The notes beneath the pieces were generated by a model. That model was not told the DNA's origin, made no database searches, and was given only the letters and a program-made list of their open reading frames with translations. From contig NZ_SKCG01000002.1 in the NCBI RefSeq assembly GCF_005434915.1, positions 1 through 64,000 on the forward strand: a stretch of DNA of 64,000 nucleotides, in the 5' to 3' direction. Each line of letters opens with the position of its first letter. Within the stretch, counting starts at the first letter, position 1. Made by a program: the position numbers and the translations under genes. Source of the DNA: Aurantiacibacter suaedae. GTDB lineage: Bacteria > Pseudomonadota > Alphaproteobacteria > Sphingomonadales > Sphingomonadaceae. Shown here piece by piece: positions 35,625 through 44,055 of this stretch.

Positions 35625-38297
35625 CTACAAGCGAATACGCGCGCCGATCGCGAACTGCCGTCCGATCGGGTTGCCCACCGTCGCGTCGTATCCGCCGCTG
35701 CCATTACCGCCCGGTGCGAGGTTCACATAGGGCGGATCGCTATCGAACAGGTTGCGCACCTCGGCGGTCAGTTCGAAGTTTTCGACCCCGCCGGAGAAGG
35801 TTTCGCCCACTCGCCAGGTCAGAGCGAAGTCCACCGGTGTGAAGGACGACACCTTCTCGTTCGGGGTTATCAGGTTGTTGGTATAGCCCCCCACGTGGAT
35901 CGCCGAGAGCCGCGCGCTAAGCGGGCCATGATCCCAGTTCGCAGCCACCCGCGCCTTGAACTTGAGCGGCTGGAAAATCAGGTTCAGCTGATCGATCTCG
36001 GGCGCGGCAGGAGCGACTGCCACGTTATAATGCGTGATATAAGTGGCCGATGCGCTGAGCGTCAGCACGTCATCGGAACCGATATCGGCAATATAGTTGG
36101 CCGCCAGGTCGAACCCGCGCGTGGTCGAAATGCCTAGGTTGCGCGAACGCCCGTCGACGAACACGGTCAGGTTGTCGACACTGCCGCCGGGCAGCGCGCC
36201 GATCACGCCCACGCCCGAAGCGATCAGCGCATCGACCCGATCCCGCGCTTCCTGATCGCGCAGCACCACACCCGTGCCCGCAAACTGGCTTTCCTGACCA
36301 AGGATCGTGAGGTTGGAGAGGTTCGCGCTTACCTGATTGTCGTACTGAACGTCGAAGTAGGTGATCGACAAGCGCAGCCGGTCGACCGGCTCGATATCTG
36401 CACCGACCGACCACGTGGTCGCGGTTTCCGGCCCGAGGTCGAGGTTCGGGCCAGACAGCGCCACACCGGTGATCGTAGGCCCGCCAGCCGGGTTCTGGTA
36501 GTTCTGCACGAACAGGTTGTTCGAATTGCCGTAAATCTCGGGAATTGTCGGCGCGCGGAAGGCCGTGCCGTAGCTGCCGCGCAGCTTGACCCCGTAGAAC
36601 GGCACCCAATTGATGCCGAACTGCGGATTGGTGGTGTTGCCGACGTCGGAGTACTTGTCGTGGCGGACAGCCGCCGTCAGCTCCAGTTCCTCGAACCCGC
36701 TGGTGGCATTGCCCACACCGAACACCGGCACCAGCAGTTCCGCATAGGCCGAATCCACCTTGCGATCGAAGTCGCGGAAACGGATCGGCGTGGTCGGCGC
36801 GCCGCGGGCAGACCCCAGCGACACGTCGAATTCCTGCCGTTCGTAGCCGACCGCCATGCGCACCTCGCCGCCGGGAAGCTCGAACAAGGGGCCGCTGGCG
36901 CCGACCTCGTAGAAGGTCAGCTCGCCGTTGGTCGGTGCGAGGAATATCTGATTGAAGATTCCGCCCAGCACCGCATCGCTGGTGCGGCCGAGGCCGTAAG
37001 GGTCGAACGCGGTATCCGGATCGCTGCTGGCAAGGGCCGCGCTGAGGGCTGCGTTGTTGGTGCCATCATAAGAGCCGGAGAAATCGCGCGTCTTGCCGTA
37101 GGCTGCCAACGCTTCAAGTTCCCATTCGAAGGGGAGCTTGAAACGAACGCCGGGGGAAACCTGCCAGCTTTCAGCATAGCCTTCGGTCTTCACCAGCGGG
37201 ATGTCTTCCACGAAGCTGTAGTCGATCGAATAGCTGGTTCCCGCAAAGCCGGTGGGACGCACGAAAAAGGCATTGGTTTCGGGCACGGTGAGTCGGGTGG
37301 CCGGCACCGCGCCCTGGCGCACGAACTCGCGCCGCGAATAGAAACCGTCGAAGAACAGCTCCGCCCAGTCGGTCACCTCGAAGGTGGCCGTGCCGTTCAC
37401 CGAATCGTACGATTGCTGCGGAAACAGATCCTGTCCGATGAGGTTGTCGCACAGGTTCGCCGTGCCCGCGGTGATCGCGTCGGCGTTCGCCTGGGTATAC
37501 TGATCGGGCAGAGCATAGGTGGTGCCATCGATCACCAGCGTGCCGGGCGCACAGCGGCTGGTGCGATAGTCCGCGCCGCCGAACGGGCGCTGGTCCGAGG
37601 TAAAGAAGTCGCGGTCGTCGCCAGAGAGATTGTTGCGGAACACGTGCTCATAAGCGACCATCACCTGACCGCGATCGAACACCTTGCCGACTGCCGCACC
37701 GGCCGCCCATTCGTCGAAAGCGCCATCCCCGGCAGCGTTGTAGCGCGCGAAGCCTTCGATCCCGTCGAGGCTGCGGCGCGGGATCAGGTTGACCACACCG
37801 GCCACAGCGTCAGACCCGTAAATGGCAGAGGCACCGTTGGCGACAACCTCGACCCGTTCCACGCCGAGCGTAGGCAGAACCGAGGGATCGGTCGAACGGC
37901 TGTTGTTCACCACCCGGTGCCCATCGACCAGCACCAAGGTCGCATAAGGGCCGATACCGCGCAGATTGACCGAGTTGCCGTATGTGATGTTGCCAGAGCC
38001 ACCGGCCTGGCCGCGCGAGTTCTCCGATACGCCAAGGTCGAAGTTCTGCGGAAGTTCCTTGATCACGCGGTCGATCGTGGCGGCGCCCGATTCAACGATG
38101 GCGTCTCGCCCCAGCACCGTGGCGGCGGCACCGACCGGCGCTTCGCCCGTGCTCACACGGCTGCCGGTGACGACAATCCGGTCCGTAGGGGCGTCATCCT
38201 GTGCGAACGCCGGAGCAGCCAGACATGCGGCCAGCATCGCCAGTGAAACCGACGAATAGTGACCGATAGCGATAGATTTCGACTGTAGACTTGCCAT
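35625..38297 (-). CDS. TonB-dependent outer-membrane receptor, catabolic operon
   Basis: A 890-residue outer-membrane receptor. The signal peptide ends in PAFAQ (about residue 33), followed by a TonB-box-like region DRIVVTGSR. The plug domain is clear (VIKELPQNFDLG, NLRGIGPYATLVLVDGHRVV, GASAIYGSDAVAGVVNLI). The C-terminal barrel ends in FAIGARIRL with a terminal hydrophobic residue as expected. It is the first gene of the long minus-strand operon and probably admits the substrate or its ester through the outer membrane. This subclass (short-plug NLRGIG type) is greatly expanded in sphingomonads. The promoter lies in the AT-rich gap shared with the divergent GntR-type gene. Confidence 0.95.
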   Translation of the reverse strand: MASLQSKSIAIGHYSSVSLAMLAACLAAPAFAQDDAPTDRIVVTGSRVSTGEAPVGAAATVLGRDAIVESGAATIDRVIKELPQNFDLGVSENSRGQAGGSGNITYGNSVNLRGIGPYATLVLVDGHRVVNNSRSTDPSVLPTLGVERVEVVANGASAIYGSDAVAGVVNLIPRRSLDGIEGFARYNAAGDGAFDEWAAGAAVGKVFDRGQVMVAYEHVFRNNLSGDDRDFFTSDQRPFGGADYRTSRCAPGTLVIDGTTYALPDQYTQANADAITAGTANLCDNLIGQDLFPQQSYDSVNGTATFEVTDWAELFFDGFYSRREFVRQGAVPATRLTVPETNAFFVRPTGFAGTSYSIDYSFVEDIPLVKTEGYAESWQVSPGVRFKLPFEWELEALAAYGKTRDFSGSYDGTNNAALSAALASSDPDTAFDPYGLGRTSDAVLGGIFNQIFLAPTNGELTFYEVGASGPLFELPGGEVRMAVGYERQEFDVSLGSARGAPTTPIRFRDFDRKVDSAYAELLVPVFGVGNATSGFEELELTAAVRHDKYSDVGNTTNPQFGINWVPFYGVKLRGSYGTAFRAPTIPEIYGNSNNLFVQNYQNPAGGPTITGVALSGPNLDLGPETATTWSVGADIEPVDRLRLSITYFDVQYDNQVSANLSNLTILGQESQFAGTGVVLRDQEARDRVDALIASGVGVIGALPGGSVDNLTVFVDGRSRNLGISTTRGFDLAANYIADIGSDDVLTLSASATYITHYNVAVAPAAPEIDQLNLIFQPLKFKARVAANWDHGPLSARLSAIHVGGYTNNLITPNEKVSSFTPVDFALTWRVGETFSGGVENFELTAEVRNLFDSDPPYVNLAPGGNGSGGYDATVGNPIGRQFAIGARIRL

Positions 38298-38387
38298 CTC
38301 CGAACATCCCTTCCCTTCACCCGGCCCCTTTCAAAGGAGACCGTTGTTGGCGGCGGGGTGAAAAATTTGACGGCTTGGCGCAATCGA

Positions 38388-38413
38388 AATATCACTGATG
38401 ATATTGTTGACAA
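38388..38413. promoter_or_regulatory. Candidate operator of the GntR-type regulator
   Basis: Two overlapping dyads lie in the AT-rich gap between the TonB operon and the regulator gene. The first is AATATCA (38388-38394), CTGA, TGATATT (38399-38405), a perfect 7-4-7 palindrome. The second is TTGT (38404-38407), TG, ACAA (38410-38413). FadR/FCD regulators usually bind short dyads with a TTGT/ACAA-like core. TTGACA at 38407-38412 could also be a -35 element for the regulator gene, but no good -10 follows. Confidence 0.5.
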
Positions 38414-38432
38414 TTTTACAGGCGATTGTGTC

Positions 38433-39119
38433 ATGCCCTCTCCTGAAGATCTCGCGCGCTCCATAGCCAAGCAAGCGCCGAGCAGCGCGCAGATAGCCGA
38501 TTGGATTCGCGCGCAAATTCGTGGCAGCAGGCTCGTTCCGGGCCAGCGCTTGGTGGAGGTGGACATAATCCGCCAGACCGGGGGCAGCCGCTTCAAGGTG
38601 CGCGAGGCATTCCAGCGCCTTGCGGCTGAAGGGCTGGTGGAGATCGAGGAATTTCGCGGCGCATCGGTACGCAGCGCCACATCGGATGAAGTCCGCCAGC
38701 TTTATCAGGCGCGCGCCTTGCTCGAGGGCCTTTGCGCGCGCGACTTCTGCAGGCGTGCCAGCGCCAACGACCGGGCCAGACTGGCCCAGCTCGCCAGCGA
38801 GATGGAGGCCTGCGTGGATAGCAACGCGCCTGAAAAGTTTAGCGGGCTGAACGCGGAATGGCATACCTTGCTGATGCGCGGAGCGGGCAACCAGGTGATC
38901 GAGGATCTGGTCAAGCGCCTGAACACACCTGTTCATCATTTGCTGTTCGGCACGTTCTATCGCGGCGATCGCTTGAAGGAGGCGGTCGAGGACCACCGGA
39001 TCATCATGCAAGCGATCGAGGCCAACGATGCCGACGCGGCCGAGCTGGCTATGAGGCGACACGTCGAGAACGGCCATCGCTTCCTGAGCGAGCTCGATCG
39101 CGCCATGCATATCGACTGA
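38433..39119 (+). CDS. GntR-family regulator, FadR/FCD type
   Basis: A transcription regulator of about 228 residues. Residues 15-80 are the winged-helix GntR domain (IADWIRAQIRGSRLVPGQRLVEVDI, then SRFKVREAFQRLAAEGLVEI). The rest is an FCD ligand domain of all-helical form, with YQARALLEGLCARDFC, LNAEWHTLLMRGAGNQVIEDL and the final HHRIIMQAIEANDADAAELAMRRHVENG-like helix containing the histidines that hold a metal or acid ligand. I use the ATG at 38433; a GTG at 38358 is in frame but would put the palindromic operator inside the coding region. It diverges from the 11-gene catabolic operon and is its likely substrate-responsive regulator. Confidence 0.88.
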   Translation: MPSPEDLARSIAKQAPSSAQIADWIRAQIRGSRLVPGQRLVEVDIIRQTGGSRFKVREAFQRLAAEGLVEIEEFRGASVRSATSDEVRQLYQARALLEGLCARDFCRRASANDRARLAQLASEMEACVDSNAPEKFSGLNAEWHTLLMRGAGNQVIEDLVKRLNTPVHHLLFGTFYRGDRLKEAVEDHRIIMQAIEANDADAAELAMRRHVENGHRFLSELDRAMHID

Positions 39120-39272
39120 TCACACGAAATTACCTATCGGGCGCCTCTGCGGGTTAGGCACCCTGCCCAGCGTTCCTCAAACCACAGCGTTTCTCTGCGT
39201 GTTTATCAGCATGGCGGAACGTTGTGCCTCCCGCCTTCATTGCAACAGCGAGTGGGCGAAAAGGAGATCATC

Positions 39273-39491
39273 ATGTCGCACATAGCCGTGGCGCAATCTG
39301 CCGCCCTTCCGCAATGCGGCGAGGCGCTTGGAGCTCGCCTTGCCGAACTGGCTTCTGCGGTTCGAAAGGAAGAGCATCCGCAAACCGATCACACGAGGGC
39401 TTTTAATGCCGCGATGGAAAAACTGATGGAAGACGATGACGTGGAACGCCAACTCGGCCTGCCCAAAGGCGCATGGATGCAGTACGCATGA
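39273..39491 (+). CDS. Small protein coupled to an MFS exporter
   Basis: A 72-residue protein with no transmembrane segment or known domain. AAGGAG lies just before the ATG, a very good ribosome site. The sequence is acidic, helical and ends in GLPKGAWMQYA, with RAFNAAMEKLMEDDDVERQL before it. Its stop overlaps the ATG of the MFS gene (ATGA), so it is translationally coupled to the exporter. I do not recognise the family. It may be a leader whose translation controls the exporter, or a real small partner. Confidence 0.6.
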   Translation: MSHIAVAQSAALPQCGEALGARLAELASAVRKEEHPQTDHTRAFNAAMEKLMEDDDVERQLGLPKGAWMQYA

Positions 39492-40693
39492 GCACGCCGG
39501 TTGACCGCCTTTCCGGGACCCGCGTCGTTCTCGTAATTCTTGCACTCGCGATGGGCGGGTTTGCGATTGGCACCACCGAGTTCGCGGCGATGAGCCTGCT
39601 GCCATTCTACGCGGCAGACTTCGCCATTACCGAACCCGTGGCCGCGCACGCGGTGAGTGCCTACGCTTTGGGTGTGGTGATTGGCGCGCCGATCCTCGCC
39701 TTGTTTGGGGCAAGCTGGCCGCGCCGTCGCCTGCTGGTGTGGCTGATGGCGGCCATCGCGATCGGCAATGCGGCGACGGTGCTGGCACCCACTTACCCCA
39801 CGCTGCTCCTGTTCCGGTTCCTCAGCGGAGTGCCGCATGGTGCCTATTTCGGGGTTGCCGCGTTGCTTGCCGCTTCGCTTATGCCGGAACGCCGCGCAGC
39901 AGCGGCGTCCTACGTGATGGCGGGCCTTGCTGTCGCCACCGTAATCGGCGCGCCGTTCGCCAATTGGCTCGGCCTGCATGTCGGCTGGCGCGTGGTCTTC
40001 GGCGGCGTAGCGCTAATCGCGGCGGCGACAGCGCTTGCCCTGCGCATCCTGGCGCCGCTGCAACCGGTGGAGGGCGCGCGCAGCCTGCGAGGTGAAATGC
40101 GCGCGCTGTCGCAGCCGCAGGTGCTGCTCACGCTGGGCGCCGGGGCGGTGGGCTTCGGCGGGTTGTTCGCTGTTTACAGCTTCCTCGCGCCAGTGTTGAG
40201 CGAATATACCGGCGCGGCACCGGGCATGATTCCGTGGGTTTTCGCGATCTTCGGCGTCGGCATTCTAGCCGGGAACCTTGTTGGCGGCTGGATGGCGGAT
40301 CGCGCGCTCAGGCGGGCGGCCATCGGCCTGTTGTCATGGAGCGCGGTGTTCCTTGCCCTCTTCGCCTTCGCAGCCGGGAATATCTGGTTGCTGATGCCTG
40401 TCTGTTTCGCCATCGGAATGGGCGGAGGCCTCGGGCCTATCCTCCAGGTCCGCCTGATGGACGTTGCGGGCGAAGCGCAGACAATGGCAGCCGCTCTTCA
40501 CCACGCGGCATTCAATATCGCCAATGCACTGGGGCCATGGCTGGCCGGCCTCGCCATCACCGCCGGAATGGGCTGGACCGCGCCGGGCTGGGTCGGTCTC
40601 GCACTTGCCTTGGGAGGCATCGCCATTCTCCTCACCGCATTCGCGCTGGAGCGACGCACGCAGGGCCGCATTGCCTTTGCAACGGCGCCTTAG
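39488..40693 (+). CDS. MFS transporter, DHA1 (AraJ/Cmx-like) family
   Basis: A 401-residue twelve-helix inner-membrane transporter. The first helix region GGFAIGTTEFAAMSLLPFYAADFAI, with the GTTEF motif, and GAPILALFGASWPRRRLLVWLM (motif A) mark the drug-H+ antiporter DHA1 group of AraJ/YdhP-like proteins. FRFLSGVPHGAYFGVAALLAASL is motif C-like. Substrate unknown, typically small toxic or sugar-related compounds. I start at 39488, where the ATG overlaps the 72-residue gene's stop. It is convergent with the ScfR-like regulator, 38 bases apart. Confidence 0.93.
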   Translation: MSTPVDRLSGTRVVLVILALAMGGFAIGTTEFAAMSLLPFYAADFAITEPVAAHAVSAYALGVVIGAPILALFGASWPRRRLLVWLMAAIAIGNAATVLAPTYPTLLLFRFLSGVPHGAYFGVAALLAASLMPERRAAAASYVMAGLAVATVIGAPFANWLGLHVGWRVVFGGVALIAAATALALRILAPLQPVEGARSLRGEMRALSQPQVLLTLGAGAVGFGGLFAVYSFLAPVLSEYTGAAPGMIPWVFAIFGVGILAGNLVGGWMADRALRRAAIGLLSWSAVFLALFAFAAGNIWLLMPVCFAIGMGGGLGPILQVRLMDVAGEAQTMAAALHHAAFNIANALGPWLAGLAITAGMGWTAPGWVGLALALGGIAILLTAFALERRTQGRIAFATAP

Positions 40694-40731
40694 CTGTTCG
40701 GCCCGAGCCGATGGCGCTCCGGGTTTCAGGC

Positions 40732-42135
40732 CTAGTCTTGCGAGAAATCGAACGGCACCCCGTTGTCGCGAAAGCGGCTGGGTATGAGTTCGCGGCCAAT
40801 CGGCGGGGCCGAGCGGGCGATGCAACGCGGGCGATGGCACAAGCGGCAGGCGACGCCAATGGGCGTGGGGTCAGTCCCCTGAAGAGACCGCGCATAGACG
40901 AGCTGATCGAGATGCTGGGCATCGCAGGTCAGCGCCACCGAACGCGTCACGCTGCGCTCGCCGAACCCGCCTCCGCCAGCGCGAACAGTCCGCGCGATGG
41001 AGACATAGCGCTGGCCATCGGGCAGTTCGATCAGTTGCGCATCCACTTTTCCCGGCAAAGCGAAGACCTCGTGAATGTTCCACAAGGGACAAGCGCCGCC
41101 ATGCCGGGCCAGCGGAAAACCCGCGCCATCGAGCCGCTTCGACACATTGCCCGCACGATCAACCCGCAGGAAGAAGAACGGCACCCCTTCCTGCCCGGGG
41201 CGCTGTAGCGTCGTCAGGCGATGGGCGGCCTGTTCAAAGCTCACGGAAAACCGCGCAGCCAGCGCCTCGACATCGTAGCGTAGTTCCTGCGCGGCCTTAT
41301 GGAACGCGCGGTAGGGCATGAGCAGGGCGGCCGCCCAGTAAGACATGAGCGCGCGCCGGGCCAGCCGGGCACTGTTCTCGCCAGCAAAGCGACCTTCGGC
41401 CACCAGCTTGTCGACCTCAGCGCTCTGGCTCATGATTGCCGTTTGCAAGGCCGCCTGAAAGCGCCTTCCGGCCGGATCGAGACGCTCCGAGATGAGCACG
41501 CGCTGGCGGTGATAATCGTGCCAGCGCATACTTCCGCGCAGCAGCCCGTCGTCCGCCAGCCGCAGCTCCAGCCCGTAGACTGCGGCCAGATGGTCCTTCA
41601 TGGCGTCAAAAGTCGGCAGGTTCCGGGCCGCTTCGCTGGCGCTGTCGTCTAGGCTGGGAAAGCAATTGCGCCGCGCAGCCAGAAACGCCCGCGCCTCCGC
41701 CACCGGATCGGGGGTGGCGCTGTCTACCTGCACCGATCCCTGCTCTCGCCGCGCAGCCAGCACCAGCTGTTCCTCGCCATAGGCCGTGTGCAGCCGCAAC
41801 AGCGCTTCGGCCATGCCGGGATAGCTGGTGGCAATATCCTCGATATCGAGCGGTTCGATAGCAATGTCGGAAAACAGCGGATCGCGCAGGGCCGATTGCA
41901 GGCGGGCGACGGTTTCGTCGGCATCCTTGTCCGCAAGGTCGGCCACGTCGATCCTGTAGGTGGTCGCCAGGTTGAGCAGCATCTCCGCGGTGACCGGGCG
42001 CTGGTTGCGCTCCATCAGCGCGATATAGCTGGGTGAAATGTCGAGGTCGCTGGCCATATTGGCCTGGGTAAGCCCCAGCTCGCGGCGCAACTTCTTGAGG
42101 CGCGGGCCGAGATACAGCGTTTTGGCAGCCATCAT
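40732..42135 (-). CDS. ScfR/RamB-type short-chain fatty acyl regulator (XRE family)
   Basis: A 467-residue regulator. Residues 8-65 are a Cro/CI helix-turn-helix (RLKKLRRELGLTQANMASDLDISPSYIALMERNQR, in parts). The middle resembles an ImmA/IrrE-like domain without its HExxH zinc motif (RRFQAALQTAIMSQ). The C-terminal DUF2083 part contains CRLCHRPRC, which is likely to bind metal or the acyl effector. The family includes RamB and ScfR, which control glyoxylate-shunt and propionate genes in response to acyl-CoA levels. It is divergent from aceA, with a 139-base gap that carries a long inverted repeat, so it probably controls aceA and itself. Confidence 0.9.
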   Translation of the reverse strand: MMAAKTLYLGPRLKKLRRELGLTQANMASDLDISPSYIALMERNQRPVTAEMLLNLATTYRIDVADLADKDADETVARLQSALRDPLFSDIAIEPLDIEDIATSYPGMAEALLRLHTAYGEEQLVLAARREQGSVQVDSATPDPVAEARAFLAARRNCFPSLDDSASEAARNLPTFDAMKDHLAAVYGLELRLADDGLLRGSMRWHDYHRQRVLISERLDPAGRRFQAALQTAIMSQSAEVDKLVAEGRFAGENSARLARRALMSYWAAALLMPYRAFHKAAQELRYDVEALAARFSVSFEQAAHRLTTLQRPGQEGVPFFFLRVDRAGNVSKRLDGAGFPLARHGGACPLWNIHEVFALPGKVDAQLIELPDGQRYVSIARTVRAGGGGFGERSVTRSVALTCDAQHLDQLVYARSLQGTDPTPIGVACRLCHRPRCIARSAPPIGRELIPSRFRDNGVPFDFSQD

Positions 42136-42151
42136 GCTCTCCGCAGCGTAA

Positions 42152-42204
42152 CGAACTTTACAACCTTACATCGAAATCTTGTAAAGTTCGACAACATTAC
42201 ATCG
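42152..42204. promoter_or_regulatory. Inverted and direct repeats between the regulator and aceA
   Basis: CGAACTTTACAA (42152-42163) and TTGTAAAGTTCG (42179-42190) form a perfect 12-base inverted repeat with a 15-base spacer. CAACCTTACATCG (42161-42173) and CAACATTACATCG (42192-42204) form a direct repeat, one mismatch, with 31 bases between equivalent positions, about three helical turns. The position between regulator and target start makes them the likely binding sites of the ScfR/RamB-type protein. Confidence 0.6.
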
Positions 42205-42274
42205 CACGGCGCGACACCGCGATCCTGCACTGCAACACAGGCGTCCAGAGAGATCACCTCAAGGACTGTTTGCA

Positions 42275-43867
42275 ATGACCTATTTCGAAGAAATTCATCG
42301 GCAATCGAACATCAAGCATCGCCTCGGCGATGACTGGCAGGGCATCGACCCGGAGTTCGCCGCACGCCTGCGGATGCAGAACCGCTTCCAGTCCGGTCTC
42401 GACATCGCTCGCCACACCGCCCGCATCATGCGCGCCGACATGGCGGCCTACGATCTCGATCCGGCGAACTACACGCAGTCGCTGGGCTGCTGGCACGGCT
42501 TCATCGGCCAGCAGAAGATGATTTCCATCAAAAAGCACTTCGGCACCACCAAGGGCCGCTACCTCTACCTGTCAGGCTGGATGATCGCCGCGCTGCGCAG
42601 CGAGTTCGGCCCCCTGCCCGACCAGTCGATGCACGAGAAGACCAGCGTCCCGGCGCTGATCGAGGAGCTGTACACCTTCCTGCGCCAGGCCGATGCGCGC
42701 GAACTTGGCGGGCTGTTCCGCGATCTCGACAAGGCCCGCAAGGCTGGCGACGAGGCTGCCGCCGCCCGCGCGCAGCAGGCCATCGACAGCCATGAAACAC
42801 ACATCGTGCCGATAATCGCCGATATCGATGCCGGGTTCGGCAATGCCGAGGCGACCTATCTCCTGGCAAAGATGATGATTGAGGCCGGTGCCTGCGCCAT
42901 CCAGATTGAAAATCAGGTGTCCGACGAAAAGCAATGCGGGCATCAGGATGGCAAGGTGACCGTGCCGCACGAGGACTTCCTGCAGAAGATCCGCGCGGTC
43001 CGCTATGCCTTCCTCGAACTGGGCATTCCTGAAGGCGTGATCGTCGCCCGCACCGACTCGCTCGGCGCAGGGCTCACCAAGCAGATCGCCTTCAGCCGCG
43101 AGCCGGGCGACCTTGGCGATCAGTACAACAGCTTTCTCGATTGCGAGACCGTGGAAGGCGCCGGAAACACGGGCGACGTGCTCATCAACCGCGATGGCAA
43201 GCTGATGCGTCCGAAGCGGCTGCCATCAAACCTTTACCAGTTCCGCCCCGGAACCGGCGAGGACCGCTGCGTGCTCGACTGCATCACATCGCTGCAAAAC
43301 GGTGCCGACCTGCTGTGGATCGAGACGGAAAAGCCGCACATCGATCAGATCGCCGGCATGGTCGACCGCATCCGCGAGGTCTGCCCCAAGGCCAAGCTGG
43401 TCTACAACAACTCGCCCAGCTTCAACTGGACGCTGAACTTCCGCCAGCAAGTGTTCGATGCATGGGAAGCGGAAGGCAAGGACCTGTCGCAATACGACCG
43501 GGAGCGGTTGATGATCGTGGACTACGACGACAGCGCGCTTGCGATCGAAGCGGACGAGAAAATCCGCACCTTCCAGCGCGATGCCGCTGCGCGGGCGGGG
43601 ATCTTCCACCACCTGATCACCCTGCCGACCTACCACACGGCAGCGCTGAGCACCGATAATCTCGCCAGGCGCTACTTCGGCGAGGAAGGAATGCTCGGCT
43701 ACGTCAAGCAGGTGCAGCGCGAGGAAATCCGCCAGGGCATTGCCTGCGTGAAGCATCAGAACATGGCCGGCTCCGACATCGGCGACGACCACAAGGAAGC
43801 CTTTGCCGGAGAAGCCGCGCTGAAAGCCGGCGGCGAACACAACACCATGAACCAGTTCGCGGCCTGA
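42275..43867 (+). CDS. aceA: Isocitrate lyase
   Basis: A 530-residue enzyme that splits isocitrate into glyoxylate and succinate, the first step of the glyoxylate shunt. The active-site loop KQCGHQDGK has the catalytic C221. The protein is the long form (about 530 residues) found in Pseudomonas aeruginosa and many alphaproteobacteria. DADIDAGFG-like PIIADIDAGFGNAEATYLLAKMM holds metal-binding residues. AAGGA precedes the ATG. It is followed by a 51-codon gene and malate synthase G on the same strand, giving a complete shunt in one transcript. Confidence 0.97.
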   Translation: MTYFEEIHRQSNIKHRLGDDWQGIDPEFAARLRMQNRFQSGLDIARHTARIMRADMAAYDLDPANYTQSLGCWHGFIGQQKMISIKKHFGTTKGRYLYLSGWMIAALRSEFGPLPDQSMHEKTSVPALIEELYTFLRQADARELGGLFRDLDKARKAGDEAAAARAQQAIDSHETHIVPIIADIDAGFGNAEATYLLAKMMIEAGACAIQIENQVSDEKQCGHQDGKVTVPHEDFLQKIRAVRYAFLELGIPEGVIVARTDSLGAGLTKQIAFSREPGDLGDQYNSFLDCETVEGAGNTGDVLINRDGKLMRPKRLPSNLYQFRPGTGEDRCVLDCITSLQNGADLLWIETEKPHIDQIAGMVDRIREVCPKAKLVYNNSPSFNWTLNFRQQVFDAWEAEGKDLSQYDRERLMIVDYDDSALAIEADEKIRTFQRDAAARAGIFHHLITLPTYHTAALSTDNLARRYFGEEGMLGYVKQVQREEIRQGIACVKHQNMAGSDIGDDHKEAFAGEAALKAGGEHNTMNQFAA

Positions 43868-43899
43868 CGCCGCACACCAGAAGGAAAAGGAGAAATACC

Positions 43900-44055
43900 A
43901 TGCAAGAACCCACTTCAATCCGCCCGGTTTTCTCGACCGAGGACTTCGGCCTGATCCGCAACGCGCTGGCCATCGCCATCCGCACCAGCGAAGACACCGC
44001 CGAAAATCGCAAGCTGGCGAACCTCCACCACCGGCTGGGACGCTTCGGCCGATGA
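43900..44055 (+). CDS. Small conserved-looking gene between aceA and glcB
   Basis: A 51-residue reading frame too short for standard ORF lists. It begins at ATG 43900 with GGAAAAGGAG just before it (a strong ribosome site) and ends in an ATGA overlap with glcB at 44052-44055. The translation begins MQEPTSIRPVFSTEDFGLI and continues with a charged helix ending HRLGRFGR. No domain is recognised. Position, ribosome site and overlap all support real translation, either as a small partner of the shunt enzymes or to couple glcB translation to aceA. Confidence 0.72.
   Translation: MQEPTSIRPVFSTEDFGLIRNALAIAIRTSEDTAENRKLANLHHRLGRFGR

Noticed and set aside
36660-38246. A 528-codon open frame on the plus strand
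   Set aside because: It lies fully antisense to the 890-residue TonB receptor, which has a signal peptide, plug and barrel motifs. The antisense translation has no recognisable domain and is an effect of high GC at third positions.
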